Positions 34,034-43,126 of a DNA stretch of 64,000 bases are shown piece after piece. The first letter of the stretch is position 1. Each line of letters starts with the position of its first letter. The position numbers were made by a program, and so were the translations under genes. The stretch spans positions 1-64,000 of the forward strand of contig CALOAF010000008.1 of the NCBI GenBank assembly GCA_942491385.1, given 5' to 3'. The stretch is from UBA6170 sp942491385. Its GTDB lineage: Bacteria; Chloroflexota; Anaerolineae; Anaerolineales; Anaerolineaceae. A model generated the notes under the pieces. That model searched no databases. It was not told where the DNA came from and worked only from the letters and a program-made list of their open reading frames with translations.

Positions 34034-34797
34034 GCGATCAAACTAAGCAACAAGACCTGCTTGTGGTAGATGGTATCCATACCTTCATTGGCCAGTTTCA
34101 CATTCTGGAAGGTGTTTCTTTGAGTGTAGCAAAAGGCTCCATTACCGTGATGTTGGGTCGCAATGGTGCTGGGAAAACTACAACTTTGAAGTCCATCCTT
34201 GGTTTAACCCCGCCGCGGGAAGGAAAGATTATTTTCGATGGTATGGAGATTCAGGGGAAGCGCGCTTTCAATGTAGCCAATTTGGGTATCGGGTATGTAC
34301 CAGAACACCGCGCGATTTTCCGCGCACTTTCGGTAATGGAAAATCTGAAATTAGCAGAACGTAAAAAAGGGGACTTCAATCGTAATGCGGACTTTATTTT
34401 TAACCTTTTCCCTGATTTGAAACGGCTATCCAAATTGCCTGGCAATCACCTTTCTGGTGGGCAGCAGCAGATGCTGGCAGTCGCCAGGGCATTAGTGCCG
34501 GATAATAAACTGCTCTTAATTGATGAACCCAGCGAAGGATTAGCACCAATTCTGATCCAGCAAATGATGGAGGCCATAAAATTGCTTAGTGAGAAAACAA
34601 CAATTTTGCTGGTGGAACAAAACTTTATCATGGCAAGCCAATTGGCAAAGAATTACACGATTATCGATGATGGCAAAAGCGTTGAGGTTGGATTGATGGC
34701 AGACCTGGTAAACAATCCAGATTTAATTCACCAATACCTGGGAGCAAGCATCAAAACTCGTAAAGAATTGGAGATGAACAATGAATCCCAGGATTAA
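34030..34797 (+). CDS. livF: LIV-type ABC transporter ATPase LivF
   Basis: The 255-residue ATPase starts at the ATGA overlap with livG. It has Walker A GRNGAGKTTTL, signature LSGGQQQML, Walker B LLLIDEPSEGL and H-loop VEQNF. IGYVPEHRAIFRALSVMENL is the LivF Q-loop segment. It ends with a 17-base overlap into livH. It is the second ATPase of the import complex. Confidence 0.93.
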   Translation: MSDQTKQQDLLVVDGIHTFIGQFHILEGVSLSVAKGSITVMLGRNGAGKTTTLKSILGLTPPREGKIIFDGMEIQGKRAFNVANLGIGYVPEHRAIFRALSVMENLKLAERKKGDFNRNADFIFNLFPDLKRLSKLPGNHLSGGQQQMLAVARALVPDNKLLLIDEPSEGLAPILIQQMMEAIKLLSEKTTILLVEQNFIMASQLAKNYTIIDDGKSVEVGLMADLVNNPDLIHQYLGASIKTRKELEMNNESQD

Positions 34798-36274
34798 AAA
34801 AATATTGACATTTGCTTTTGCCATCATTGTCGTCATTGGTATTGTGATTGCCCTTTACCTGTATGCTGGCAAGGAACCCTTCATTCGCACGACACTTTCC
34901 GGATTGACGTTGGGTTCTCTTTTCTTCCTGGTTGCAGCAGGTCTCACACTTATCTTTGGTTTGATGGATGTACTCAATTTTGCGCATGGCGCTATGTTCA
35001 TGCTTGGCGCGTATATGGGATGGCAGCTGTATACCAATCCCACTTTTATTTTTGGCATCCTTCCTGTACTTCTGGCACTGTCATGTGGTGTCATGATGAC
35101 TTCCTTCATGAAACCTTATTTGATAAGCTGGCAGATATCTGAACGTTGGCAAAATGCGCTGCCCAAAATTGCTTATACCCTGGCAGCTATCACTGCTATC
35201 ATTGGATTTCTTGGTTTGGACGTCCTTGAACTTGCAAAAACTGCCATGGTTGCTATGACAGCAACAACCATGGGTAATGCTCTGGCAGAGATCAGTGCTC
35301 AGGAACCATTTACGGTTTTCTGGTATCGACCACTCATGATGTTGTTCAGTGGTCTACTGATTGCGTTCGCAGTCTCCAAACCTGGTGTAAAAACTGAGTT
35401 TGCACCCAAGGACAGTATGCGGGAAAAGCTCATTCTGCCTGTAGTGTTGTTGGTCTCAACGATAGTTGCGACCCTGATCCGGGAATCTGCTCCGGAAGCT
35501 TTATTGCTCATGAATGGCAACTGGCGTTTTCTGATTTCCATTGTTGTGGCTGTTGCTTCCGGTTTCCTGTTTGGTGCAGTCATTGAGATCACATTGATCC
35601 GTCCACTGTATGTGCGCTCTTTTTTCATTGTGTTATTAACACTCGGTCTCAGTTACGTCATTCGCGAGTTGGTGCAATTGCTCTGGGATCCGCTCGCTTA
35701 CCAGATGTCACGACCGCCCTTATTTGCCCAAAGTGGCAAAGCGACCTCTCTTTTAGATTGGTTGCAAAATGGGTATGCCACAATTGATATTTCCGGGGTT
35801 ACCTTCCCTACCTATCGCTTGTTTGTCATCTTTCTGGGGATCGTGATGTTCGTATTCCTGATTGTTCTCATGACCAAAACGCGACTTGGAATGATCATAC
35901 GCGCCGGTGTTCAGGACCCCCAGATGGTAGAAGCTCTGGGTATTAATGTCAAGAAGGTTTTCACCATCGTCTTTGCGATGGGTGTAGCGATGGCTGCGTT
36001 AGGAGGTATTGGCGCAGGGCCATTCCTACCCATACAACCAGCGATGGGGGATACATACCTGATGCAAGGGTTTATCACCGTAGTGATCGGAGGGATGGGA
36101 AGTTACGTAGGCGCATTTGTAGGTGCTTTGATCCTGGGAATGGCCCGTGCTTTCGGGGATTATTTTGCACTAAAACTTTCCCTTTCACCTGCTTTGGCTG
36201 AAGCTTCAACGGTCATCATTATGATCATTGTCTTGCTCGTCCGACCTCAAGGTCTATTTGGAAAGAAGGAGTAA
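34781..36274 (+). CDS. livH: LIV-type ABC permease LivH, enlarged
   Basis: ATG 34781 overlaps livF by 17 bases. The 497-residue permease has the LivH core: GLTLGSLFFLVAAGLTLIFG, NFAHGAMFMLGAYMGW (residues 66-81), then IEITLIRPLYVR (268-279), GLSYVIRELVQLLW, RAGVQDPQMVEALGIN, VVIGGMGSYVGAFVGALILG. Between residues 82 and 264 lies an extra stretch of about 145 residues compared with ordinary LivH (near 290-300 residues), with three or four further hydrophobic helices and a polar PGVKTEFAPKDSMREKL loop. The core suggests it still pairs with LivM. The role of the insertion is unknown. Confidence 0.88.
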   Translation: MNPRIKKILTFAFAIIVVIGIVIALYLYAGKEPFIRTTLSGLTLGSLFFLVAAGLTLIFGLMDVLNFAHGAMFMLGAYMGWQLYTNPTFIFGILPVLLALSCGVMMTSFMKPYLISWQISERWQNALPKIAYTLAAITAIIGFLGLDVLELAKTAMVAMTATTMGNALAEISAQEPFTVFWYRPLMMLFSGLLIAFAVSKPGVKTEFAPKDSMREKLILPVVLLVSTIVATLIRESAPEALLLMNGNWRFLISIVVAVASGFLFGAVIEITLIRPLYVRSFFIVLLTLGLSYVIRELVQLLWDPLAYQMSRPPLFAQSGKATSLLDWLQNGYATIDISGVTFPTYRLFVIFLGIVMFVFLIVLMTKTRLGMIIRAGVQDPQMVEALGINVKKVFTIVFAMGVAMAALGGIGAGPFLPIQPAMGDTYLMQGFITVVIGGMGSYVGAFVGALILGMARAFGDYFALKLSLSPALAEASTVIIMIIVLLVRPQGLFGKKE

Positions 36275-36279
36275 GAGCG

Positions 36280-37392
36280 ATGACTGAAAAAACTATTACA
36301 AGAAAACCAGGACTGAGAAGTATATTCAAAAAAGATGCAACCTTACTGATTTTTTTTGGTCTGATGGTCGCATTTCCGTTTGTGATAAACCTCTTCTCCG
36401 GATCAGGTCTCAATGATGGAATAACCAAATTCTGGCAAGGGCAGTTAATCACTTTCTTTATCATGGCGGTATTTGCCATGAGTTATGATCTACTCATTGG
36501 ATATGGGGGCATCCTTTCTTTTGGGCATGCAGCCTCCTTTGGCGTGGGTGCTTACTCGGTTGCCCTCTTATTGAAACATTGGGCCCCTAATTTTATGGAC
36601 ACGATCCGCATCACAATCGCAACCCTTGATATTACGGAAGCAATCGTTCTGTTGGTTGTATTCCTGGCGGTCATTTTCTTTTCGGTCCTGATTGGTTTGC
36701 TGTTTGCTGCCACATCCATCCGCTTGAAGGGCGCATATTTTGCCATGTTGACACTAGCACTTGGTTCGGCTATCCATATACTGAGTAAAGCGACCGATTT
36801 TCACAAATGGACAGGTGCAGATGAGGGCTTACACGGTGTACCGTTACCCATTTGGTTGAATCCCACCCAAAATCGTCTCACGGTCTATTTCATCGCATTG
36901 GGCTTCCTGTTGATCTGTTACTTGGTGATGAAAAGGATGGTGAATTCACCTACAGGGCGGGTGATTACCGCCAACCGTGAAAATGAAGAACGTATGCGCA
37001 TGATCGGCTATAACCCTGTGGTTTACCGTACCATCGCATTTATTTCCGCATCCATTTTTGCCGGTCTGGCAGGCGCTCTCTATGCCATCTGGAATATGAG
37101 CGCAACCCCTTCAATGACTTCAGCAGTGACAACTATTAATGCATTAATCATGACCATACTAGGAGGGATGGGAACCCTGGTTGGTCCGATTATTGGGGCT
37201 GGAATCATGCAGATTATCAGTCAGTTTTTCTATACCTGGTTCGGTGCGCGTTGGCCTCTTGTTTTTGGGTTGCTGTTTATCTTGATCGTGATGTTCCTGC
37301 CGTATGGAATCGTTGGGACCTGGCGTCTTCGTAGAAATTCGCTTAAGCAAACTTTCAAAAAAATCTTCAAAGTACTTTCAAAGGAAAAATAA
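36280..37392 (+). CDS. livM: LIV-type ABC permease LivM
   Basis: ATG 36280 lies five bases after the livH stop. The 370-residue permease has the LivM pattern: AMSYDLLIGYGGILSFGHAA, RLKGAYFAMLTLALG, GRVITANRENEERMRMIGYN, SASIFAGLAGALYA, MTILGGMGTLVGPIIGAGIM. About nine membrane helices are visible. It is the last gene of the uptake set and is followed by a strong bidirectional terminator. Confidence 0.92.
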   Translation: MTEKTITRKPGLRSIFKKDATLLIFFGLMVAFPFVINLFSGSGLNDGITKFWQGQLITFFIMAVFAMSYDLLIGYGGILSFGHAASFGVGAYSVALLLKHWAPNFMDTIRITIATLDITEAIVLLVVFLAVIFFSVLIGLLFAATSIRLKGAYFAMLTLALGSAIHILSKATDFHKWTGADEGLHGVPLPIWLNPTQNRLTVYFIALGFLLICYLVMKRMVNSPTGRVITANRENEERMRMIGYNPVVYRTIAFISASIFAGLAGALYAIWNMSATPSMTSAVTTINALIMTILGGMGTLVGPIIGAGIMQIISQFFYTWFGARWPLVFGLLFILIVMFLPYGIVGTWRLRRNSLKQTFKKIFKVLSKEK

Positions 37393-37422
37393 CACCTCAC
37401 AAATCATTAATTCTCCTTATTA

Positions 37423-37458
37423 AAAAGCCTGATTTTGGTTTTCCAGAATCAGGCTTTT
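37423..37458. terminator. Bidirectional intrinsic terminator
   Basis: The arms 37423-37438 (AAAAGCCTGATTTTGG) and 37443-37458 pair over 16 bp with one G-T wobble and a TTTT loop. A- and T-rich flanks allow termination of livM and of the convergent gene at 37473. Confidence 0.85.
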
Positions 37459-37472
37459 AATATTTTCGGATA

Positions 37473-38675
37473 TTATTGTAAATATGTAAATAATCTTTTA
37501 TATTTATCCTCTAATTTCGTTGTTAATTCTATATCAGGCGTTTGATGCCATAGGGCAAGATTTCGAAGTGTTTTGGATATCTCTGAGAAAAAAAGTTGAT
37601 CGGGTGTGAACCAGGGCTCGAAATGGAGGCTTTTTATTTCGAATCTCTTTTCTTTGCGATGGGCTTTTGTATCCATGCGGCCGATTAGTTGACCATTGTG
37701 AAGGATGGGTAAGCTAAAATATCCATATTTGCGCTTGGGGGCTGGCAGGTAACTTTCCAAAGAATAATCAAAATCAAATAATTCTTTTGTGCGAACCCGA
37801 TCCCAAATCAAGGGGTCGAATGGGGATAGAAAGGTTGTAAATTGCGCCTTAAGATTACCCTTCACCGCCATATCCATTAAGTCCTTGTTGTCTTCATGAA
37901 TTAAAATTCCTTCGGGGAAATCTTCTGAATCCAGGCAGACAATCCGTTGTTTGCAAATTAATGTTTGAACCGCTTTCTTTACCTCAATCTTTTTCAAACG
38001 GTAATAATCCGCTACCCATTTTTCCCGGGTTGCACCCAGAATTTTAATGGTCTTTTCCACCAATTTTTCATTGACGGTCATTAAATCAGGCACGTCCTTA
38101 TCTTTAAAATGATTAATTGTTTTTTCTCTTAAATCATAAAAACGTTGAAAGTTCTGGCGAAATGGGATCATCAAATCCCCGCGCCTCCAAAGCATATCCA
38201 ACGCAATTTTCTCATCTTTCCAATCCCACCATCCCTGGTTGGCACCGGTTCGCCTGGGAAAATCTGCTGCTTTCTGCGCTCCTTTTTCTTTAATTGTTTC
38301 CATGACAAAATTAATTGTATCTTGGTGGTTATTCACCCATTCCGACAACGGCCACCAATTGGTAGCATGTTCAAGCATCTTACGCCGAAACAGTGGATAG
38401 TCTTCGATTGGAATAAAGCTGCAGGCATGCGCCAAATATTCAAATAAGTCACCAGCCTTGTGGATTTGTTCCAGCCAGTTAGGATCATAATTTCCCAGGC
38501 GTGACCAGAGCACAAAATAGGGGCTTCTGTTGACGATATTGATGGTGTCAATTTGCAGGATCCCAATTTGTTGGATGGTGCGCAGCAAGTCTGATTTTTC
38601 CGGATTAGGTGGGGGCGGGGATAATAATCCAAGGGCAGATAATTGTATGAGAGCAACTTGCTGGCGGATGATCAT
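37473..38675 (-). CDS. ycaQ: YcaQ/AlkX-like winged-helix DNA glycosylase
   Basis: AAAGGATA precedes ATG 38675. The 400-residue protein belongs to the HTH_42 (DUF1006) family. The catalytic QxD motif is in GILQIDTINIVNRSPYFVLW near residue 40. LEYLAHACSFIP-like and FLSPFDPLIWDR segments and GYFSLPILHNGQLIGRMD-type sequence near the C-terminus are typical. Family members remove bulky alkylated bases and unhook interstrand crosslinks. The gene is monocistronic and shares a terminator with livM. Identity as an active glycosylase rests on QxD conservation. Confidence 0.85.
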   Translation of the reverse strand: MIIRQQVALIQLSALGLLSPPPPNPEKSDLLRTIQQIGILQIDTINIVNRSPYFVLWSRLGNYDPNWLEQIHKAGDLFEYLAHACSFIPIEDYPLFRRKMLEHATNWWPLSEWVNNHQDTINFVMETIKEKGAQKAADFPRRTGANQGWWDWKDEKIALDMLWRRGDLMIPFRQNFQRFYDLREKTINHFKDKDVPDLMTVNEKLVEKTIKILGATREKWVADYYRLKKIEVKKAVQTLICKQRIVCLDSEDFPEGILIHEDNKDLMDMAVKGNLKAQFTTFLSPFDPLIWDRVRTKELFDFDYSLESYLPAPKRKYGYFSLPILHNGQLIGRMDTKAHRKEKRFEIKSLHFEPWFTPDQLFFSEISKTLRNLALWHQTPDIELTTKLEDKYKRLFTYLQ

Positions 38676-39417
38676 AAAGGTATATCCTTTTCAGTAAATA
38701 TGTTCTATTATAATCAGTTTTCTTACAGCAGGCGATTTTTAATCCAGTTGCATTATGTAAGATATAGATTTTTCAGGTTAGCAATGATATGCAATTATCT
38801 TGAAGGGATGTGCCATATATTTGTAATAAAAAATTAAGTAGGATTTTTTTTGAATTTTTAGAGTTTATTCAATATGTAAAACATTGCCATGGAGGAGGAA
38901 ATCTATTTACACCATAAAGCGAGTCAATTCACCTTGTTGAATGCGAAAGCAACGGATAGGTCAACTGTATTTGGCTTTGAAAGGGGATTGGGCACGTGCC
39001 AGAGGGGGTCCTACTAAAACAACGAACGGGTGCAGCGTACACTCGCGGGATTAGGTTGGAGGAGATGAAATCAAGAACCGAGACGTCGGAAAATTAAATT
39101 ATTGCGAAGGTGCTGATGTTTGCCCTCCGATCTCCCGCTTGCGAAGGGGGTGGATTCAACAATTTATTAAACCCCAGTTGAATGTTTGGTGGTGTAAACA
39201 ACCCTCCGTTTCAGTCATTTTTTATCGGGTATCACCAGAGGTTATATTGACCTGATGGTCTACCAGTTTAGCCAATATCCTGATTCAATAATCCGTTTTT
39301 CCAGTATCAGAAAAATGTAGTCATTTCCTCAAATTGATACCGTCAATTCGATTGCTTTAATTTTCCCATAGATTTATAATATAGTCACTATACTCGTTCC
39401 GAAAGGAGAAGAAATTA
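38676..39417. other. 740-bp intergenic region with a possible non-coding element
   Basis: No convincing gene is present. A GC-richer block (about 38900-39205) is bracketed by TTTACACCA at about 38906 and TGGTGTAAA at about 39190, inverted 9-mers about 290 bp apart. It holds the palindrome GGCACGTGCC near 38992. The block could be a small non-autonomous mobile element or a decayed gene. The promoter of the downstream ATPase lies at 39352-39380. Confidence 0.35.
39352..39380 (+). promoter_or_regulatory. Sigma-70 promoter of the sugar ABC ATPase gene
   Basis: TTGCTT (39352-39357) and TATAAT (39375-39380) are separated by exactly 17 bases. GAAAGGAG and the ATG at 39418 follow at a normal leader length. 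Confidence 0.65.
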
Positions 39418-40530
39418 ATGTCAAGCGTAACGTATGATCATGTATTTAAGCGTTTTGGCGATTTCACGGCTCTAAATGACCTGAATATTGCCGTCGAGGA
39501 CAAGGAATTCCTTGTTCTGGTTGGACCCTCTGGGTGTGGAAAGACAACTGCTCTTCGTTGTCTGGCAGGATTAGAGGAAATATCTGAAGGACAGGTGAAG
39601 ATCGCTGACAAAGTCGTCAACGACGTACCTCCAAAGGATCGCGATATTGCAATGGTGTTCCAATCCTATGCTTTATATCCTCATATGACTGTGTATGACA
39701 ATATGGCGTTTGGTCTGAAGCTGCGCAAGACCCCCAAAGAGGAAATCAAACGACGTGTGGAAGAAGCTGCAGAGATCCTGGGTATTGAAGCTTTATTAAA
39801 GCGAAAACCAAGAGAACTCTCCGGTGGTCAACGCCAACGTGTTGCGGTGGGACGTGCAATTGTGCGTGAACCAAAAGTGTTCCTGTTTGATGAACCGTTG
39901 TCAAACCTGGATGCAAAATTACGGGTACAAACACGTGCTCAAATCAGCAAGCTACATCAGAATTTGCAGACAACTTTTATTTATGTAACCCACGATCAGA
40001 CTGAGGCGATGACAATGGCTTCCCGCATCGCTGTGATGAATAAAGGTCTCTTACAACAGTTGGATACCCCGCAAATGCTGTACGATTTTCCAGCGAACCT
40101 GTTTGTGGCAGGATTTATAGGATCCCCAGCCATGAATTTCTTCTCAGCCAAACTCCGCAAAGATGGAGAAAATTTGATAGTGGACACCGGTGCATTTTCT
40201 GTGAAGGTGCCTGCTACAAAAGCTGAAACGTACATGAAGCTGGTAGATAAAGAAGTCATTTTCGGGATCAGACCAGAAGATGTACATAACCCCTTGTTTG
40301 TTCCACCAGACGTAACGGTCGCTGAGATTCCAGCCAAAGTGGACTTCACCGAATTAATGGGTAATGAAATTTATCTTTACCTGATTGCCGGTGAACACAA
40401 CTTTGTTGGACGCGTGGATCCGCGAACCCGCTTCCATATGGGAGATGAGGTGAAACTGGCCATCAATATGGATAACATCCATATCTTTGACCCGTCAGCT
40501 GATCGAGAAAATCCGCCAGCCGTACGTTAA
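39418..40530 (+). CDS. ugpC: MsmX/UgpC-like sugar ABC transporter ATPase
   Basis: The 370-residue protein has Walker A GPSGCGKTTALR, Q-loop VFQSYALYPHMTV, signature LSGGQRQRVAVGRAI, Walker B VFLFDEPLSNLDA and H-loop YVTHDQTEAM, then a C-terminal OB-fold regulatory (TOBE) domain from about residue 240. This is the CUT1 family (MalK/UgpC/MsmX). No permease or binding protein is adjacent, so it is probably a shared ATPase serving several sugar transporters, as MsmX does in Bacillus. It is a single-gene transcript with its own promoter and terminator. Confidence 0.92.
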   Translation: MSSVTYDHVFKRFGDFTALNDLNIAVEDKEFLVLVGPSGCGKTTALRCLAGLEEISEGQVKIADKVVNDVPPKDRDIAMVFQSYALYPHMTVYDNMAFGLKLRKTPKEEIKRRVEEAAEILGIEALLKRKPRELSGGQRQRVAVGRAIVREPKVFLFDEPLSNLDAKLRVQTRAQISKLHQNLQTTFIYVTHDQTEAMTMASRIAVMNKGLLQQLDTPQMLYDFPANLFVAGFIGSPAMNFFSAKLRKDGENLIVDTGAFSVKVPATKAETYMKLVDKEVIFGIRPEDVHNPLFVPPDVTVAEIPAKVDFTELMGNEIYLYLIAGEHNFVGRVDPRTRFHMGDEVKLAINMDNIHIFDPSADRENPPAVR

Positions 40531-40546
40531 AATTTTTCAATCAAGA

Positions 40547-40993
40547 TCAGACAGCGTGGGCTTGATTCCCACGCTGTTTCTTTAAATACCTGTACACCAG
40601 AATGATTGCTATCAATAGAAGAAACAAACCAGCGCTGTCAAAATAAACGAAACGTTTGATGGAACTCGCCAAAAGAGGATACTCTGTAGCGGAAAATCGA
40701 TAAAGCAGGGCAGATTCCCCAATCACGCCCATGAGTTGCATGATGGTAGCCTGGACCAAAGAAATTTTATTCTTAATCGGGTTCCACAAAGCAAAGGAAT
40801 ATGGGACATTCCACATTAAAAATAACAGGCCCACGCCGGCCACGGATACATTACCTGGGATGCCTGATAATTCATAAGCAGCAGTATATTTCCCGGGATT
40901 AAAATAAAAATCAATGCCAGCCTGAACATTCATTACAAAAACGAGCCCGATCAATCCACTGGCAAGGATGCGAATTTTATTTTGAGTATTCAT
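40547..40993 (-). CDS. Small four-helix membrane protein
   Basis: The 148-residue product has four hydrophobic segments (about residues 8-28, 50-70, 80-100, 115-137), a short basic C-terminus (YRYLKKQRGNQ) and no catalytic motif. It is convergent with the ATPase gene, and its last codons are written in the terminator hairpin at 40551-40577. No family is recognised beyond a general four-TM membrane protein. Confidence 0.65.
   Translation of the reverse strand: MNTQNKIRILASGLIGLVFVMNVQAGIDFYFNPGKYTAAYELSGIPGNVSVAGVGLLFLMWNVPYSFALWNPIKNKISLVQATIMQLMGVIGESALLYRFSATEYPLLASSIKRFVYFDSAGLFLLLIAIILVYRYLKKQRGNQAHAV
40551..40577 (+). terminator. Intrinsic terminator of the ATPase gene
   Basis: ACAGCGTGGG (40551-40560) pairs perfectly with 40568-40577, followed by TTCTTT. 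The stem also encodes the C-terminus of the convergent membrane protein. Confidence 0.75.
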
Positions 40994-41010
40994 ATACTGA
41001 TTATAAACAA

Positions 41011-41038
41011 AATCGAGGAGTTTATAAACTCCTCGATT
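41011..41038 (-). terminator. Terminator of the S9 peptidase gene
   Basis: A perfect 28-base palindrome with 14-base arms (AATCGAGGAGTTTA at 41011-41024). Read on the minus strand it is followed by TTTTGTTTA, ten bases beyond the peptidase stop. It also lies just upstream of the membrane-protein gene at 40993. Confidence 0.7.
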
Positions 41039-41048
41039 GATGTTTGGT

Positions 41049-43052
41049 TTACTTCAGGTATTTTTCAAACCAACCCGCAATTTCATCCAGGCGAACAATG
41101 CGTCGGTCTGTCCGACCACCTCTTGACAAGCCATGTGGTTCATCCGGGAAGATGACAAATTTTGTATCGACCCCTAATTTCTTCAAGGCTACAAATGCCT
41201 GTTGCCCCTGTTCCAGAGGACAACGCAAATCCTGTTCACTGTGAATAATAAGGGTGGGTGTTTTAGCATTGCCCATATGTTTCAACGGGGAGTTCTCCCA
41301 CAGGATTTCAATATTCTCGTAAGGAGCTTCATTTCCAAATATTTCCTGGAAACTCCAATTGAAATCACTGGAACCCCACATGCTGATTAAATTACTGACC
41401 ACTCTTTGTGCCACTGCGGCTTTGAACCGTTGGGTATGACCAATGATCCAAAGTGACATATAGCCACCATAACTACCACCCGTGACCCCCATTTTTTCGG
41501 GATCAATGTAGTCTAATTTTTCAACATAGTCAGCCCAACGCATCAGGTCTTCGTAATCTACTGTGCCCCATTTGCCACCGTAAATAGATTTTGTGTGTTC
41601 TTCTCCATATCCAGTGCCACCTCTGGGATTTGTAAAATAAACCACGTAGCCTTTGGCAGCGAGGAAATAGAACTCATGCATAAAGAAATTTCCATATTGT
41701 GCTATGGGGCCACCGTGGATTTCGAGGATGGATGGATATTTTTTCTTCGGATCAAATCCTGGTGGTTTCAGAACCCAGCCTTGCAGGTCATTATTGTCTG
41801 CCCCTTTGAACCAGACTTCTTCCAACTCTCCCAGATCCAGTTTTTTGAACCAATCCTCATTAACTGCGCTGAGCTGCTTTAAATCGGGAGACAGATCCAT
41901 AGAACGGATAAAAATTTGTGGAAGCGCATTCGGTTGACCGAGTAAAAACATAAGGGTCTTTTGAGATTTGTCAAACATTGGTTTCCCAACCACGCCTACC
42001 ACATCAATAACAGTTAATAATTCTTCCGTTTCGATGTTGATTTTCATCAAAAGCGTATTTCCATATTTTGCAATCAGGAAATAAATCCATTTAAGATCGT
42101 TTGACCAGAAAGGAGCGACTGCTGGTGCTGGACCATTATCACTGAGGGTACTTCCATTGACATGCAGGTCGTATTGCTCAGTTAAGTTTTTGGCAGATCC
42201 ACTGCCATTCGCTGGAACGATCCAGAGGTTATGATTTCGCCAACCTTCGCCCTCACCGGTTTGAGCAACATAGGAGACCCATTTGCCGTCCGGAGAGAAG
42301 GCACCATCGCCTTTCGGGCCAATCGGAGTTTCAAGTTTTCGTGTTTTTCCGGATGCATAATCCATTACAAATAAATCTATACGATCTGGCTGCAAATCAG
42401 GGTCAGGCATTTGGTTCGAAAAAAAACCTAATTCTTTGCCATCAGCCGACCAAAACGCACCAAATTCATCGAAAATCGGATCGTTGGTTAATTGTTTGGT
42501 TTTTCCGGTCCTGACGTTAATTTCCCACAAATGTCTACGATCGTCGGGGTACCATCCATAGCCATCCAGACGATAAAAGACACGATTGATTTGCCTGGAA
42601 ACGATCCCCAACTTGTTTTTAGCTTCGTCATTGTCGCGCTCAAGTGCATCTGGATTCTTTTTCCGGAATTCACAGATGAATTTTTTTCCATCTGGTGACC
42701 ATGAATAATTGATGAATTCACCGTCCAAAGATGTTAATTTCTGAGCCTCACCACCGTCAATCGATATTAAATAAATTTGTGGTTGTTTTTCTTTCTCACG
42801 ATTGGATAAAAATGCAATGGTTTGCCCATCTGGTGACCATTTGGGGCTGGAGTCAACCTGATCACCTGTGGTAAACGGTTTTTCTTTTCCACTTTCAACT
42901 TCATGGAGATATAAATTGCTAAATTTTTTCTGATCCTTCTCACGCACCCGGCTGATGGCGCTGACGACCCATTTCCCGTCCGGGGAGATGCATGCATCCT
43001 GAATTAATTGCAAACGATATAAATCTGAGGTTTGAATTGTGCTTTTTATCAT
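41049..43052 (-). CDS. S9 family prolyl oligopeptidase-type peptidase
   Basis: AAAGGAGAAAT precedes ATG 43052. The 667-residue protein has an N-terminal seven-bladed propeller built from WD40-like PD40 repeats (SPKWSPDGQTIAFLSNR, DGEFINYSWSPDGKKFIC) to about residue 400, then an alpha/beta-hydrolase domain. The triad is Ser in GGSYGGYMSL, Asp in SEQDLRCPLEQ and His in PDEPHGLSRGG. No signal peptide is visible, so it is probably cytoplasmic. It resembles acylaminoacyl-peptidases and dipeptidyl peptidases, cleaving short peptides. Confidence 0.92.
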   Translation of the reverse strand: MIKSTIQTSDLYRLQLIQDACISPDGKWVVSAISRVREKDQKKFSNLYLHEVESGKEKPFTTGDQVDSSPKWSPDGQTIAFLSNREKEKQPQIYLISIDGGEAQKLTSLDGEFINYSWSPDGKKFICEFRKKNPDALERDNDEAKNKLGIVSRQINRVFYRLDGYGWYPDDRRHLWEINVRTGKTKQLTNDPIFDEFGAFWSADGKELGFFSNQMPDPDLQPDRIDLFVMDYASGKTRKLETPIGPKGDGAFSPDGKWVSYVAQTGEGEGWRNHNLWIVPANGSGSAKNLTEQYDLHVNGSTLSDNGPAPAVAPFWSNDLKWIYFLIAKYGNTLLMKINIETEELLTVIDVVGVVGKPMFDKSQKTLMFLLGQPNALPQIFIRSMDLSPDLKQLSAVNEDWFKKLDLGELEEVWFKGADNNDLQGWVLKPPGFDPKKKYPSILEIHGGPIAQYGNFFMHEFYFLAAKGYVVYFTNPRGGTGYGEEHTKSIYGGKWGTVDYEDLMRWADYVEKLDYIDPEKMGVTGGSYGGYMSLWIIGHTQRFKAAVAQRVVSNLISMWGSSDFNWSFQEIFGNEAPYENIEILWENSPLKHMGNAKTPTLIIHSEQDLRCPLEQGQQAFVALKKLGVDTKFVIFPDEPHGLSRGGRTDRRIVRLDEIAGWFEKYLK

Positions 43053-43068
43053 ATTTCTCCTTTATAAA

Positions 43069-43107
43069 AAGTGCTTATCTTGGAACGAACCAGCAAGATA
43101 AGCACTT
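43069..43107 (-). terminator. Intrinsic terminator of gpmA
   Basis: AAGTGCTTATCTTG (43069-43082) pairs perfectly with 43094-43107. Read on the minus strand it is followed by TTTTTATAA. Confidence 0.8.
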
Positions 43108-43126
43108 GAATTCATTGTTTAAACGC

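Noticed and set aside
42488..42721. Secondary frames inside the S9 peptidase and other long genes
   Set aside because: They are shadows of clearly assigned genes with strong motifs.
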